Under the pieces are notes generated by a model. That model did not search any database. It saw nothing but the letters and a program-made list of their open reading frames with translations, and was not told the origin of the DNA. Source: Plut-88900 sp965116945 (lineage in GTDB: Bacteria; Chloroflexota; Dehalococcoidia; Plut-88900). Taken from it: DNA of 64,000 nt. Made by a program: the position numbers and the translations under genes. This document shows, piece after piece, positions 25,771 to 34,372 of the stretch; position 1 is the first letter of the stretch, and every line of letters begins with the position of its first letter. The DNA is taken from the NCBI GenBank assembly GCA_965116945.1, contig OZ220734.1, forward strand, positions 1,240,001-1,304,000. Reading direction: 5' to 3'.

Positions 25771-26161
25771 CCCCACTCCGGGGAGTAATGGGTGGGAAGG
25801 AGGCGCGTGTCGGGGGCCGGGCGGTGGGATACCGCTCGGCTGAGACGGGGCTTATGTAGGCCGGTGCGACTCATGGGACTCCTTTAGTTCCGCCAAGGGG
25901 CGGATGTTCCACCTTTCCTGTGATGGGCGCCGAGGTAGGAGGTCGGTGGCTCGGGGTGGAATATAGTACGAATGTTCAGGCAGGGTCAAGGGGCAAATGT
26001 CCCACTTTTGGGGGGGAGAGGTCCCACCTGCCCCTCGTGGCTAAGTGGGGAGGGTTATAATGCCGTGCCTTCTGGAAGGCTCAGGTTTATTGAGAGTAGC
26101 AAATCCTTGCTTCAAAGTGTTAGGTTCGTGAGAGTGGCTGATTTAAGGAGGTTTCACCCGT

Positions 26162-27847
26162 ATGACAGGGAATGAAACGTTTGCGTGGACAGGTTTCTAT
26201 GAGGAATTTGCGGACAAACTTCTTGCTTATAGAAATAATCGCGGCGCATTGGTGGCCAAAGTTCGCGAGGTGTGCAACAGGCTTGGACACACCTACTTAG
26301 ACAATGCTGGGGCTGCGGCCGAAACTGGAATGGCGGACATATGCCCTTTCACCACTTTAGGAACCTTTAATCGCGGTATATCCGACGGAAACAGGAAGCA
26401 AATCGCAGCAGAGATCGGTAGCTTCCTTAGAGTAGGGAATCCAGTTCCGGATTCCTTTGTTGGCATACCTACCCTAAACAATCAGAGTTCAGTGGTGTAC
26501 TGGGATATCAAAGATGTTGAATCATTGTGGGAGGTCTTTGAAAGTGCACTTCAGTTAGCTAAGTCCGATGACGCGCACGTACGGAAATCGTTCGAGGACT
26601 CGTATAACCGGGCATTAGAGGCAAAAGGTGTAGGGATAAACCTTACAATGGGACTCTACTGGATTCGGCCCCGAAGGTATCCGACATTGGATAGCAAATC
26701 TCGAAAATACATGACCGATAAACTTGGCATAGCACTGTCTGAAATACGACTTGCCGGACATCAATACCTAGAATTATCGGATGATTTGATTAAGCGGTTC
26801 GCTGCCCCCAGTTTCCCAGTTCGTTCGTTCCAAGAGCTTTCGCGAGTAGCCTATACCCCGGAAGGCCCACCCCCTCCATGCCCTCCCGTAATAAATGATC
26901 CGCCAGATCCCGTCTTCAAGCCTTGGTCGCAGGAGAAAATAGGCAAGCTGGCCAAAGAGTTGCTGTGGAAGCCTACTCACCTACAAAGTGTCATTGCGGG
27001 ATTAGAAAACAAAGGGCAGGTGATCTTTCAGGGCCCGCCGGGTACAGGTAAGACATACGTGGCCAAGCGCATTGGGGAGTGGGCTAAGGAGCATGGAGGC
27101 GATTACAAGATCGTGCAGTTTCACCCATGATATTCTTATGAAGACTTTGTGGAGGGGTACCGCCCCATACCCAGCAATGACAAGCAAGTCGGCTTTGAAC
27201 TGCGGGACGGGCCGCTTAAGGAAATAGCGAATGCAGCGAAAAAGAAATCTGAGGCTACATTCATTCTTGTAGTAGATGAAATCAACCGCACCAACGTATC
27301 CAAGGTGATGGGAGAGCTTTACTTCCTGCTGGAATATCGAGGTGAGCCTGCCAAGCTCCTGTACAGCAAGGAAGAAGACTTCACACTACCCAAGAACCTT
27401 TGGATTATCGGTACGATGAATACAACTGACCGTTCCATTGCATTGGTGGATGCGGCACTGAGGCGACGATTTTATTTCTATGACTTCTTCCCAGACAAAC
27501 CACCCATCGAGGGGCTACTGCGGCGATGGCTCGAAAAGAATGACCCCGAGATGGTGAATCTCGCCGATTTGGTGATCCGAGTGAATGAGGGACTAAAGGA
27601 CCGGCATTTGAGCATCGGCCCGAGTCACTTTATGCATGAAGGGCAAAAACTGGACAAAGAGCGAGTGCGATTCATCTGGGAGCGGGCTGTGTACCCGTAT
27701 ATAGAGGAACAGTTATTTGGACGGCGGGAAGATATAGATAAGTACAAGTTTGAGGAGTTGGAGACGATATTGGACAGCAAAGCTAATGGGCTTTTTGAGG
27801 GAAGCACGGCGGAGAAACCGACAGAGTCTGAGTCTGGCACTGGGTAA
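26162..27847 (+). pseudogene. mcrB: McrB-like GTPase of a type IV McrBC system, interrupted by an in-frame TGA
   Basis: McrB is the AAA+ GTP-dependent motor of the McrBC modified-DNA restriction system. Walker A GPPGTGKT lies at codons 291-298, VVDEINR is the Walker B region, and MNTTDRS...VDAALRRRF is the McrB signature. Codon 323 (27128-27130) is TGA exactly where the family reads Ser (QFHP-S-YxYEDF); one C-to-G change from TCA explains it. The frame is otherwise open on both sides in the same phase, with no indel. AAGGAGG precedes the ATG. TGA ends other genes in this window, so read-through recoding is not expected. A consensus or sequencing error is the main alternative. Confidence 0.85.
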
Positions 27848-27849
27848 CG

Positions 27850-29043
27850 ATGGGCGATATCAACCTCACGGAGTACATTGAAAGCAATCCATATTCACTG
27901 ACGGCCTCCCAGAGCGACATTCTAAAGGACACCATACCAAATCTTGCCATTCAAGCTGCCAGAGGTGTGGAGGGAAAGTACCATCTGAACCCCAAGTCGA
28001 CTGTCGGGACGGTGGAAGTTGGCGACCTATCGGTGGTGATAGAGCCAAAGATTGGGATATCACAGCTAATCTCATTGGCATGCTACGCCATCGACAAAAT
28101 CGAGTTTCAAGAAAGTGACTTCCCATTCCCAAAATCGACAGACTTACACGACGCGTTGGCCATTGCGCTTTCAAATGCGGCAAGGCGGGCGTTCGGTCGG
28201 GGGTTGCTGCATGGGTATTTGGTACATGAAGAGGCGTTGCAGACGGTGCGGGGACGTATCCGGTTCAACGATCAGATACGGCGGAGGTTCGGGATTCCGC
28301 TGCCGGTGGAGGTGCGGTACGACGAGTTCACGGACGATATCCTGGAGAATCGGCTGGTGAAGGCGGCGGTGGCCCGGCTTGGGGAGTTGCGGTTGCGGTC
28401 ACAGAAGGCGCGTACGGGTCTCGGGTGGGCGTGGGCGATGCTGGATAACGTGTCGGTCGTGGACTACCGGCCCAAGGATGTGCCGGAGGTGGAGTTTGAC
28501 AGGCTGAACGAGCACTACAGGCAGGTGGTGGCGCTGGCGCGGTTGATTCTGCGGCACGGGGCTTTTGAGTCGGGGCGGGGGGAGGTGCGGGCGCAGGGGT
28601 TCCTGATGGACATGAACGTGGTGTTCCAGGAGTTTGTGACGGTGGCGCTGAGGGAGGCGTTGGGGGTGACGGAGTCGGCGTTCAAGGAACGGTGTATAGA
28701 CAAATTAGATGAGAAAGGGCGGATTTCGCTTAAACCCGACTTGGTTTGGCAAGAAGGGTCTTCGTATAAGTTTATTGGGGATGCGAAGTACAAATATTTG
28801 GAGCCCAAGGGGTTCAAACACGCTGATATCTATCAAATGCTCGCTTACTGTACAGCAGCCAACTTGCCATCGGGTCTACTGATCTATGCTGCGGGGGACA
28901 ACAAACAACCGTCCACATACAGAGTCAAACATATATGTAAAACCATTGAGGTGGCAACCCTAGACTTACGCGGTGAGATGAAAGACATTCTGAGGGAAGT
29001 GAAGTGCATTGCAGGCTTGGTCAAGAAGCACACGCGCAAGTAG
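27850..29043 (+). CDS. mcrC: McrC-like nuclease subunit of the McrBC system
   Basis: A 397-aa McrC family protein. The N-terminal part resembles the McrB-binding region (VGDLSVVIEPKIG). The C-terminal PD-(D/E)xK nuclease is visible as LKPDLVW followed by FIGDAKYK, giving the Asp and DxK catalytic residues. It starts 2 nt after the mcrB stop and is intact, in contrast to mcrB. Confidence 0.88.
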   Translation: MGDINLTEYIESNPYSLTASQSDILKDTIPNLAIQAARGVEGKYHLNPKSTVGTVEVGDLSVVIEPKIGISQLISLACYAIDKIEFQESDFPFPKSTDLHDALAIALSNAARRAFGRGLLHGYLVHEEALQTVRGRIRFNDQIRRRFGIPLPVEVRYDEFTDDILENRLVKAAVARLGELRLRSQKARTGLGWAWAMLDNVSVVDYRPKDVPEVEFDRLNEHYRQVVALARLILRHGAFESGRGEVRAQGFLMDMNVVFQEFVTVALREALGVTESAFKERCIDKLDEKGRISLKPDLVWQEGSSYKFIGDAKYKYLEPKGFKHADIYQMLAYCTAANLPSGLLIYAAGDNKQPSTYRVKHICKTIEVATLDLRGEMKDILREVKCIAGLVKKHTRK

Positions 29044-29065
29044 GGAGATATGGGTCGTGCGAGGT

Positions 29066-29096
29066 CGACCCTTCGACTCGGGCTCAGGGTGAGCGG
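29066..29096. repeat. Interspersed repeat family A, copy 8
   Basis: CGACCCTTCGACTCGGGCTC...GAGCGG, downstream of mcrC. Confidence 0.65.
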
Positions 29097-29223
29097 GCCC
29101 GCGTTAGGGGGATCACCCTCACCCTAACCCTCTCCCGTCGAGGGAGAGGGGACTAGACACCACCCCGCCACCCCGCGGGATGATGGGGGGTGGTGGGGAG
29201 GGTTGATATGACGCCAAAAATCG

Positions 29224-29252
29224 TTGACGTAACGTGGTAAGAATGGTACTAT
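29224..29252 (+). promoter_or_regulatory. Sigma-70-type promoter
   Basis: TTGACG (29224-29229), 17-nt spacer, TACTAT (29247-29252). The predicted transcript starts near 29259, about 70 nt before the ATG at 29328, and may extend into gyrA. Confidence 0.55.
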
Positions 29253-29327
29253 TTTTGTGCCTGTTTTGATTAGTTTTGTACTTTCCTCAAGCTCCTTCGG
29301 ATCTACTGTATTGACCCCGTTTTCCAC

Positions 29328-30011
29328 ATGCCCGTAGTAGGTATAAGTACATCCAGGAAAGCAAAAGGGGCCCGGTATATAAGGGTCCTGGAGAAGGTCG
29401 GGGCCGAGCCGGTTATCCTCCGGCCCGACCCGGAAGCCGACATCCCTTCGATTCTTAACGGCGTGGATGGCCTGGTGCTGTCGGGTGGGGAGGACATCGA
29501 CCCGTACTACTATGAAGAACCGTTCCTGGATGCCACGCCGGACAAGGAGCGGGACGCTTTCGAGATGCCCCTTCTCAAGGCTGCCCTGGACCGGGATATG
29601 CCAATATTCGGGGTGTGCCGGGGGATGGAAGCGCTGAACGTGGTGATGGGCGGAAAGCTGACCCGGAAGATAGAGGGGCATCGGTCGGTGGACCTGGTGA
29701 AGTCGGTGTTTCACGACGTATACATTGCGCCGGGGAGTCGGCTGGGCGCCATATTCGGGGGCGCGCCGATAATGCGGGTGAACAGCAGGCACCACCAGGG
29801 TTTCACGCAAGCCCAGAAGGCCCGAGGGCTTTTGGCCTCGGCGTACGTGCTGGACGGCGACCTGATTGAGGCCGTCGAGTCCCTGGAGCATAGCTGGGTA
29901 TTCGGCGTGCAGTGGCATCCCGAGAGAGAATCAGAGAACCACCCCAAGAACTTGAACCTGTTCCACGGCCTGGTAGAGGCGGCGGAAAGGTTCTCCAAGG
30001 TACCGGTCTAG
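29328..30011 (+). CDS. Gamma-glutamyl-GABA hydrolase-like class I glutamine amidotransferase (peptidase C26)
   Basis: A 227-aa hydrolase of the PuuD family, which splits gamma-glutamyl amides such as gamma-glutamyl-GABA. The start MPVVGIST is the usual family opening. The nucleophile is Cys97 in FGVCRGME, the GGEDIDP motif lies at 53-59, and the catalytic His/Glu are in VQWHPE near the C-terminus. No Puu pathway genes are adjacent. It lies 9 nt upstream of gyrA. Confidence 0.88.
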   Translation: MPVVGISTSRKAKGARYIRVLEKVGAEPVILRPDPEADIPSILNGVDGLVLSGGEDIDPYYYEEPFLDATPDKERDAFEMPLLKAALDRDMPIFGVCRGMEALNVVMGGKLTRKIEGHRSVDLVKSVFHDVYIAPGSRLGAIFGGAPIMRVNSRHHQGFTQAQKARGLLASAYVLDGDLIEAVESLEHSWVFGVQWHPERESENHPKNLNLFHGLVEAAERFSKVPV

Positions 30012-30020
30012 AGGTCGCAC

Positions 30021-32492
30021 ATGGTAACCGACGCAGGAAAAATCAGGCCGATCAAGATAGAAGAGGAGATGCGTGGGTCCTACCTGGACTACGCGATGAG
30101 CGTGATCGTGGCTCGGGCGCTGCCGGACGTGCGCGACGGCCTGAAGCCCGTGCACCGGCGCATACTCTACGCCATGAACGACCTGCATCTGAACCCCAAC
30201 AGCGCGTACAAGAAGAGCGCACGCATAGTCGGTGAGGTGCTGGGTAAGTACCACCCGCACAGCGACAGCCCGGTATACGACGCCATGGTGCGCATGGCCC
30301 AGGAATTCTCCATGCGCTACATGCTGGTGGACGGGCAGGGCAATTTCGGAAGCGTCGACAACGATCCCCCGGCGGCGATGCGGTACACGGAAGCCCGCCT
30401 GGCACAGGTAGCCACCGAAATGCTGGCCGACATCGACATGGAGACTGTGGACTTCATCCCCAATTTCGATGACAGCCTGTTAGAGCCGACCGTCCTGCCC
30501 GCTCGGGTGCCGAACCTGCTGATGAACGGCAGTTCCGGCATTGCCGTTGGCATGGCTACTAACATCCCGCCTCACAACCTGGGAGAGCTCTGCGACGGAC
30601 TCGCCAAGCTGATAGACAACCCGGACACCACGATTGAAGAGCTGCTGGAATCGGTGCAGGGCCCCGACTTCCCGACGCGGGCGGAGATATGGGGTCGGGA
30701 GGGGATCCGGAACGCCTACACCACGGGGCACGGGAAGATAGTTATCCGGGCCAAGGCCGAGATCGTGGAGTCTAAGAAAGGGAAGCGCACCTCGATCATC
30801 GTTACGGAGCTTCCATACCAGCTGAACAAGGCGTCGCTGGTGGAGAAGATTGCGGACCTGGTGAAGGAGCGGCGCCTGGACGGGATTACCGAAATTCGGG
30901 ATGAGTCGGACAGGGAAGGGATTCGGGTGGTGATTGAGCTTCGGAAGGACCACTACCCGGACGTGGTGCTGAACAACCTTTACCAACTCACGCCCATGCA
31001 GTCGTCCTACTTCATCAACATGCTGGCGCTGGTGGACGGGGCGCCTCGGGTCATAGGGCTGAAGTCGGCGCTGGAGAACTTCATCGAGTTCCGGCGGGAG
31101 GTTATAGTCCGGCGCTCGCGGTTCGAGCTGCGGAAGGCTCGGGAGCGGGCGCACATCCTGGAGGGCTTCAAGATAGCGCTGGACAACCTGGACGCCATCA
31201 TCGCCACAATCCGGCAGTCGCCGACGGTGGAGGACGCCCGGAATAACCTGATCCAGCTTTTCAACCTGACCCAGGTGCAGGCCCAGGCCATCCTCGATAT
31301 GCAGCTGCGCCGTATTGCCCAGCTGGAGCGACAGAAGATCGACGAGGAATACGCCGACACCATAATGAAGATCAACTACCTGGAAGACCTGCTGGAGAAC
31401 CCTCGCAAGGTCCTGTTCCTAATAAGGGACGAAGTGCTGGAGATAAAGGCCAAGTACTCCGATCCCCGACGCACGGTGATAGTCGACGAGGAAGCAGGGA
31501 CGTTCTCCAACGAGGACCTGATTCCCCACCAGGAGGTCGTGGTCACCGTCAGTCACGGCGGATACATAAAGCGGATCCTGAAGGACACCTACCGGGTACA
31601 GAGGCGGGGTGGCCGGGGGGTGGCGGGAATGGATACACGGGCGGACGATGTAGTACAGCACCTGCTGCTGGTGGATACCCACGACATCCTGCTGTTCTTC
31701 ACGAACAAGGGTCGGGTGACGTCACTGAAATGCCATAAGGTGCCACAGGCGTTGTCACGCACGGCCAAGGGCCTGCACATCAACAACCTGATAAACATGG
31801 AGCCCGGGGAGCGGATCACCGCTCCCATCCAGGTGCAGGACTTCCAGGCCGGGGGCTATATCCTGATGGCCAGCCGGGGCGGGGAGATAAAGAAAACGCC
31901 GCTGGAGGCGTTCGCGAACATCCGGAGCAACGGGCTCAAAGCCTTCTCCCTGGAGCCGGGGGACGAGCTTGTTTCCGCAACGCTGGCCAGTGATGAAGAC
32001 GACTACATAATGGTCACCAAGCACGGGCAGGCGCTGATGGCAAACGTCGGGCAGCTGCGTAGCGCGTCCCGCAACAGCGGGGGGGTGCGGGGAATCAAGC
32101 TCCTGTCGGGAGACAGTGCCATCTCCATGGACATCGTGCTGCCGGACCATCACCTGATAGTGATGTCCATCCACGGTGTCGGTAAACTCACTCGGCTGGA
32201 CTCCCACCACGTCCAGAAGAGAGGCGGGATAGGGGTGCTGTGGTTCAAGGTGACCGATAAGTCAGGGCACCTGGTGTCGGCGAAAGTAGTCAATCGGGCG
32301 CACGAGTTGATGGTCATCTCTGAGCAGGGTACGGTGTTCCGCACGATGCTGAAGGAGATCCGGGTATTGAGCCGGATTACCCAGGGCGTGCAGATCATGA
32401 AACCCGACTCGGGGGACAGCGTTGCGGCCTTGGCCTGCTCAGAAGGCCAGACGGACGAGTCTTCTTCGAACGGGCGGGTGACGTCGAAGTAA
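30021..32492 (+). CDS. gyrA: DNA gyrase subunit A
   Basis: An 823-aa type II topoisomerase A subunit. The catalytic tyrosine is Tyr122 in AMRYTE, matching E. coli numbering without offset. The breakage-reunion domain (LPDVRDGLKPVHRRILYAM) and the C-terminal beta-pinwheel with a GyrA box (QRRGGRG) are present, the latter marking it as GyrA rather than ParC. The quinolone-determining region reads HPHSDSPVYD: Ser83 and Asp87 are retained, but position 81, normally Gly, is Ser. Confidence 0.95.
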   Translation: MVTDAGKIRPIKIEEEMRGSYLDYAMSVIVARALPDVRDGLKPVHRRILYAMNDLHLNPNSAYKKSARIVGEVLGKYHPHSDSPVYDAMVRMAQEFSMRYMLVDGQGNFGSVDNDPPAAMRYTEARLAQVATEMLADIDMETVDFIPNFDDSLLEPTVLPARVPNLLMNGSSGIAVGMATNIPPHNLGELCDGLAKLIDNPDTTIEELLESVQGPDFPTRAEIWGREGIRNAYTTGHGKIVIRAKAEIVESKKGKRTSIIVTELPYQLNKASLVEKIADLVKERRLDGITEIRDESDREGIRVVIELRKDHYPDVVLNNLYQLTPMQSSYFINMLALVDGAPRVIGLKSALENFIEFRREVIVRRSRFELRKARERAHILEGFKIALDNLDAIIATIRQSPTVEDARNNLIQLFNLTQVQAQAILDMQLRRIAQLERQKIDEEYADTIMKINYLEDLLENPRKVLFLIRDEVLEIKAKYSDPRRTVIVDEEAGTFSNEDLIPHQEVVVTVSHGGYIKRILKDTYRVQRRGGRGVAGMDTRADDVVQHLLLVDTHDILLFFTNKGRVTSLKCHKVPQALSRTAKGLHINNLINMEPGERITAPIQVQDFQAGGYILMASRGGEIKKTPLEAFANIRSNGLKAFSLEPGDELVSATLASDEDDYIMVTKHGQALMANVGQLRSASRNSGGVRGIKLLSGDSAISMDIVLPDHHLIVMSIHGVGKLTRLDSHHVQKRGGIGVLWFKVTDKSGHLVSAKVVNRAHELMVISEQGTVFRTMLKEIRVLSRITQGVQIMKPDSGDSVAALACSEGQTDESSSNGRVTSK

Positions 32493-32572
32493 CGCCGGGG
32501 CGGGGGTGGGGGGAGTCTGAGGACACCTTCCGTAAGACGCTTGCATAATTCGGTGACTTGGGGAACCACCCC

Positions 32573-32619
32573 CAGAATCCGCTCGACCCTTCGACCCTGC
32601 TCAGGATGAGCGGATTCTG
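32573..32619. repeat. Interspersed repeat family A, copy 9 (best-preserved)
   Basis: Perfect 12-bp arms CAGAATCCGCTC/GAGCGGATTCTG around a CCTTCGACCCTGCTCAGGAT core, in the gap after gyrA. Confidence 0.85.
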
Positions 32620-32728
32620 CCCAACCCCTGCAGCAAGCGTGTCATGGATTCTCGGGGCGAGGGTGTTGCAAGCCGTACAATCGTCGTAACATAGTCGCGC
32701 CCAAACGCCTTTCAGAAGGAGAATTGTT

Positions 32729-33418
32729 ATGAAGCTGCTGTTTATTCACGGGGCCGGGGGTTCGCCCGAGTCCTATTACTACCAGACCCGACACTTCGAA
32801 GGTTCCGAGGCAATTGCGCTGCCCGGCCACCCGGAGGGGACTCCCTGTAAGACCATACCGGCCTACGCCGAATGGCTTCGGGGCTACATCTGGGGGAAGG
32901 GCTACGAGGACGTGGTGCTATGCGGACATTCGATGGGTGGGGGCATCACGCTCCAGTACGCCGTGAACTACCCGGACGAACTCAAGGCGATCATCACGAT
33001 TGGGAGCGGGGCCCGGCTGCGGGTCCACCCCGACTACCTGGCAGAGGACCAGGAGGGGATCCGGGACCCGGGGCCCTGGAACAAGGTCGCCTTCGAAGAG
33101 CAGTCGGACTATGCGCCGGAGCTTCGGAAGCTCATTGCTGAGAGGAGGGTGGAGGTCGGGCCTGCGGTGGCGTACAACGACATGACTGCGTGTGACCAGT
33201 TCGACATCATGAGCCGGGTCGGAGAGATCAAACTGCCGACGCTGGCAATTGTCGGGACTGAGGATGAGATGACGCCACCCCTGTACTCGACGTTTCTGGA
33301 GAAGAACCTGGACGACTGTCGGAAGGTGATCATCGAGGGTGCGACGCACAGTGTGATGCTGGAGCGGCCGGAAGAGGTGAACACGGCTATAGAGGAGTTT
33401 GTGTCGGGGCTGGGGTGA
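32729..33418 (+). CDS. Alpha/beta hydrolase
   Basis: A 229-aa alpha/beta hydrolase. The oxyanion HGAGGS motif is at residues 7-12, the nucleophile elbow is GHSMGGG (about 67-73), the catalytic Asp lies in the VGTEDEMTPP region, and the His in GATHSVMLE. AAGGAG precedes the ATG. The substrate is not deducible; esterases, lactonases and C-C hydrolases share this layout. Confidence 0.85.
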   Translation: MKLLFIHGAGGSPESYYYQTRHFEGSEAIALPGHPEGTPCKTIPAYAEWLRGYIWGKGYEDVVLCGHSMGGGITLQYAVNYPDELKAIITIGSGARLRVHPDYLAEDQEGIRDPGPWNKVAFEEQSDYAPELRKLIAERRVEVGPAVAYNDMTACDQFDIMSRVGEIKLPTLAIVGTEDEMTPPLYSTFLEKNLDDCRKVIIEGATHSVMLERPEEVNTAIEEFVSGLG

Positions 33419-33468
33419 GGGAGTGACTCGGTTGGTATCACCGAAATATATAGCAGGATATAATACGA

Positions 33469-33861
33469 TTGAACCTGGATAAATCACGGGAAGGGTTGGG
33501 GCTCGGGCTCTTTGTCGTTCTGTCCCTGACCTGCTTAGGGCTAGTGATATGGCTTGAGGCAACGGACAGCGAAACGGCAGGAATAGTGGGTAGTGCCGTG
33601 TCCGTTTTGGAGCGGATGGCCGCGGTTCTCGTAACGTTGAGCCTGTCGATATATGCCTTAGTGGAGGGAACTGCAATGCTATATGAGAGATATGCCAAGA
33701 GGCGGTTTCAGGAAGGGAAACAGGTGGGCGTCGTGGAAGGCAGGGAAGTCGAGAGAAACCAGTGGATGGCTTGGCTAAAGCGCCGGGACGAAGCCCTGGC
33801 CGAGGGCAAACCCTTTGACGAGCCTCCTCCCAGCGCCAAGGCGTCCAGCAATGGCCAGTAG
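33469..33861 (+). CDS. Small membrane protein with cytoplasmic tail, 130 aa
   Basis: Two hydrophobic segments (about residues 11-30 and 49-68) are followed by a charged, probably helical tail ending in PFDEPPPSAKASSN. I do not recognise a family. The start is taken as TTG at 33469, only 4 nt after a TATAAT, so the true start may be a little further in. The last 64 codons are duplicated as the separate small gene immediately downstream. Confidence 0.55.
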   Translation: MNLDKSREGLGLGLFVVLSLTCLGLVIWLEATDSETAGIVGSAVSVLERMAAVLVTLSLSIYALVEGTAMLYERYAKRRFQEGKQVGVVEGREVERNQWMAWLKRRDEALAEGKPFDEPPPSAKASSNGQ

Positions 33862-33887
33862 CCCTTCCCACTGAGGAGGGAACTACA

Positions 33888-34061
33888 ATGCTATATGAGA
33901 GATATGCCAGGAGGCGGTTTCAAGAGGGGAGACAGACCGGACGAGTTGAGCGGGACAAAGAGTGGGTTTCATGGCTGGAACGCCAGGAGAAGGCTCTTGC
34001 AGAGGGCCTACCCTTTGACGAGCCCCCTCCCAGCGCCAAAGCGTCCAGCAACGGCCACTGA
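33888..34061 (+). CDS. 57-aa protein: duplicated tail of the preceding gene
   Basis: The ATG at 33888 has GAGGAGG 9 nt upstream. The translation starts MLYERYARRRFQEGRQ and ends PFDEPPPSAKASSNGH, matching residues 67-130 of the upstream protein (MLYERYAKRRFQEGKQ...PFDEPPPSAKASSNGQ) with a short deletion in the middle. The DNA upstream of the ATG (GAGGGAACTACA) is duplicated too. It is a soluble, charged helical peptide without the membrane anchor. Confidence 0.6.
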   Translation: MLYERYARRRFQEGRQTGRVERDKEWVSWLERQEKALAEGLPFDEPPPSAKASSNGH

Positions 34062-34076
34062 CTTTGAAGGACTGGT

Positions 34077-34346
34077 ATGAAGTATTCGGTGAAATTCCCA
34101 GCGTTCATAGAGGGTGGCGGTGACGATTACGGTATTGTCTTTCCAGACCTGCCCGGCATAGTGGCTATGGGCGACACCCTTGAAGAGGTTTTGGTAAATG
34201 CGGAGGAGGTACTCAGAGACTACACTCTGGAATCCGAAAGGGATGGACTAGCTCTAACTACTCCCAGTGCGCCGGAGCACATTCAAGTCCCTGATGGCTG
34301 CACTCTTACTCACGTTGCTCTGGCCCGCTCATCTACCTTAGCCTGA
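34077..34346 (+). CDS. hicB: HicB-family antitoxin, partner not seen
   Basis: An 89-aa protein with the HicB partial RNase H fold: YGIVFPDLPGIVAMGDTLEEVLVNAEEVL (residues 18-46) is the family signature. HicA, the toxin that normally sits next to it, is absent; the upstream 57-aa gene is not HicA-like. It may be an orphan antitoxin or a single HicB-like regulator. It is convergent with the MMPL gene. Confidence 0.8.
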   Translation: MKYSVKFPAFIEGGGDDYGIVFPDLPGIVAMGDTLEEVLVNAEEVLRDYTLESERDGLALTTPSAPEHIQVPDGCTLTHVALARSSTLA

Positions 34347-34372
34347 ACCTACTCCCAAAACCCGTTCACTCA

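Larger units (their letters stand above)
24582..25874 (-). other. Long open frame of doubtful coding status
   Basis: A 430-codon minus-strand frame starts with an ATG preceded by AAAGGAG at good distance, and its first 260 codons show a strong preference for C or G in third position, as in real genes here. Against coding: no domain is recognisable, the composition is Pro/Ser/Arg-rich, it reads straight through a family A repeat (about 25724-25770) and the 19-bp hairpin, and it ends inside the P-loop kinase gene in another frame. It may be a degraded gene, a lineage-specific gene with repeat insertions, or the complement of a structured RNA. Confidence 0.25.
24761..26161. other. 1.4-kb stretch without a confident gene, rich in palindromes
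   Basis: This is the longest gene-poor stretch in the window. It holds a CCCTCACCC...GAGAGGGGGAGAG inverted cluster (about 24936-25010), a 19-bp perfect hairpin (25020-25059), a family A repeat with 10-bp arms (25724-25770) and three copies of a GTYCCACYT motif near 25906, 25999 and 26021 that resemble repeated transposon-end sequences. A minus-strand frame of 430 codons crosses it (separate entry). Confidence 0.6.
29044..29327. other. Non-coding stretch with repeats and a promoter
   Basis: It holds family A copy 8 (29066-29096), a CCCTCACCCTAACCC...GGGAGAGGGG inverted cluster (29111-29150) and a promoter for the downstream hydrolase (29224-29252). A minus-strand open frame here is a shadow. 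Confidence 0.6.

Noticed and set aside
27128..27130. Selenocysteine or TGA recoding in mcrB
   Set aside because: The family has Ser here, no SECIS-like hairpin is obvious just downstream, and TGA ends several intact genes in this window.
29124..29918. 264-codon minus-strand ORF
   Set aside because: Antisense to the amidotransferase-like hydrolase, which has Cys97 and WHPE motifs; the upstream part is repeat sequence.
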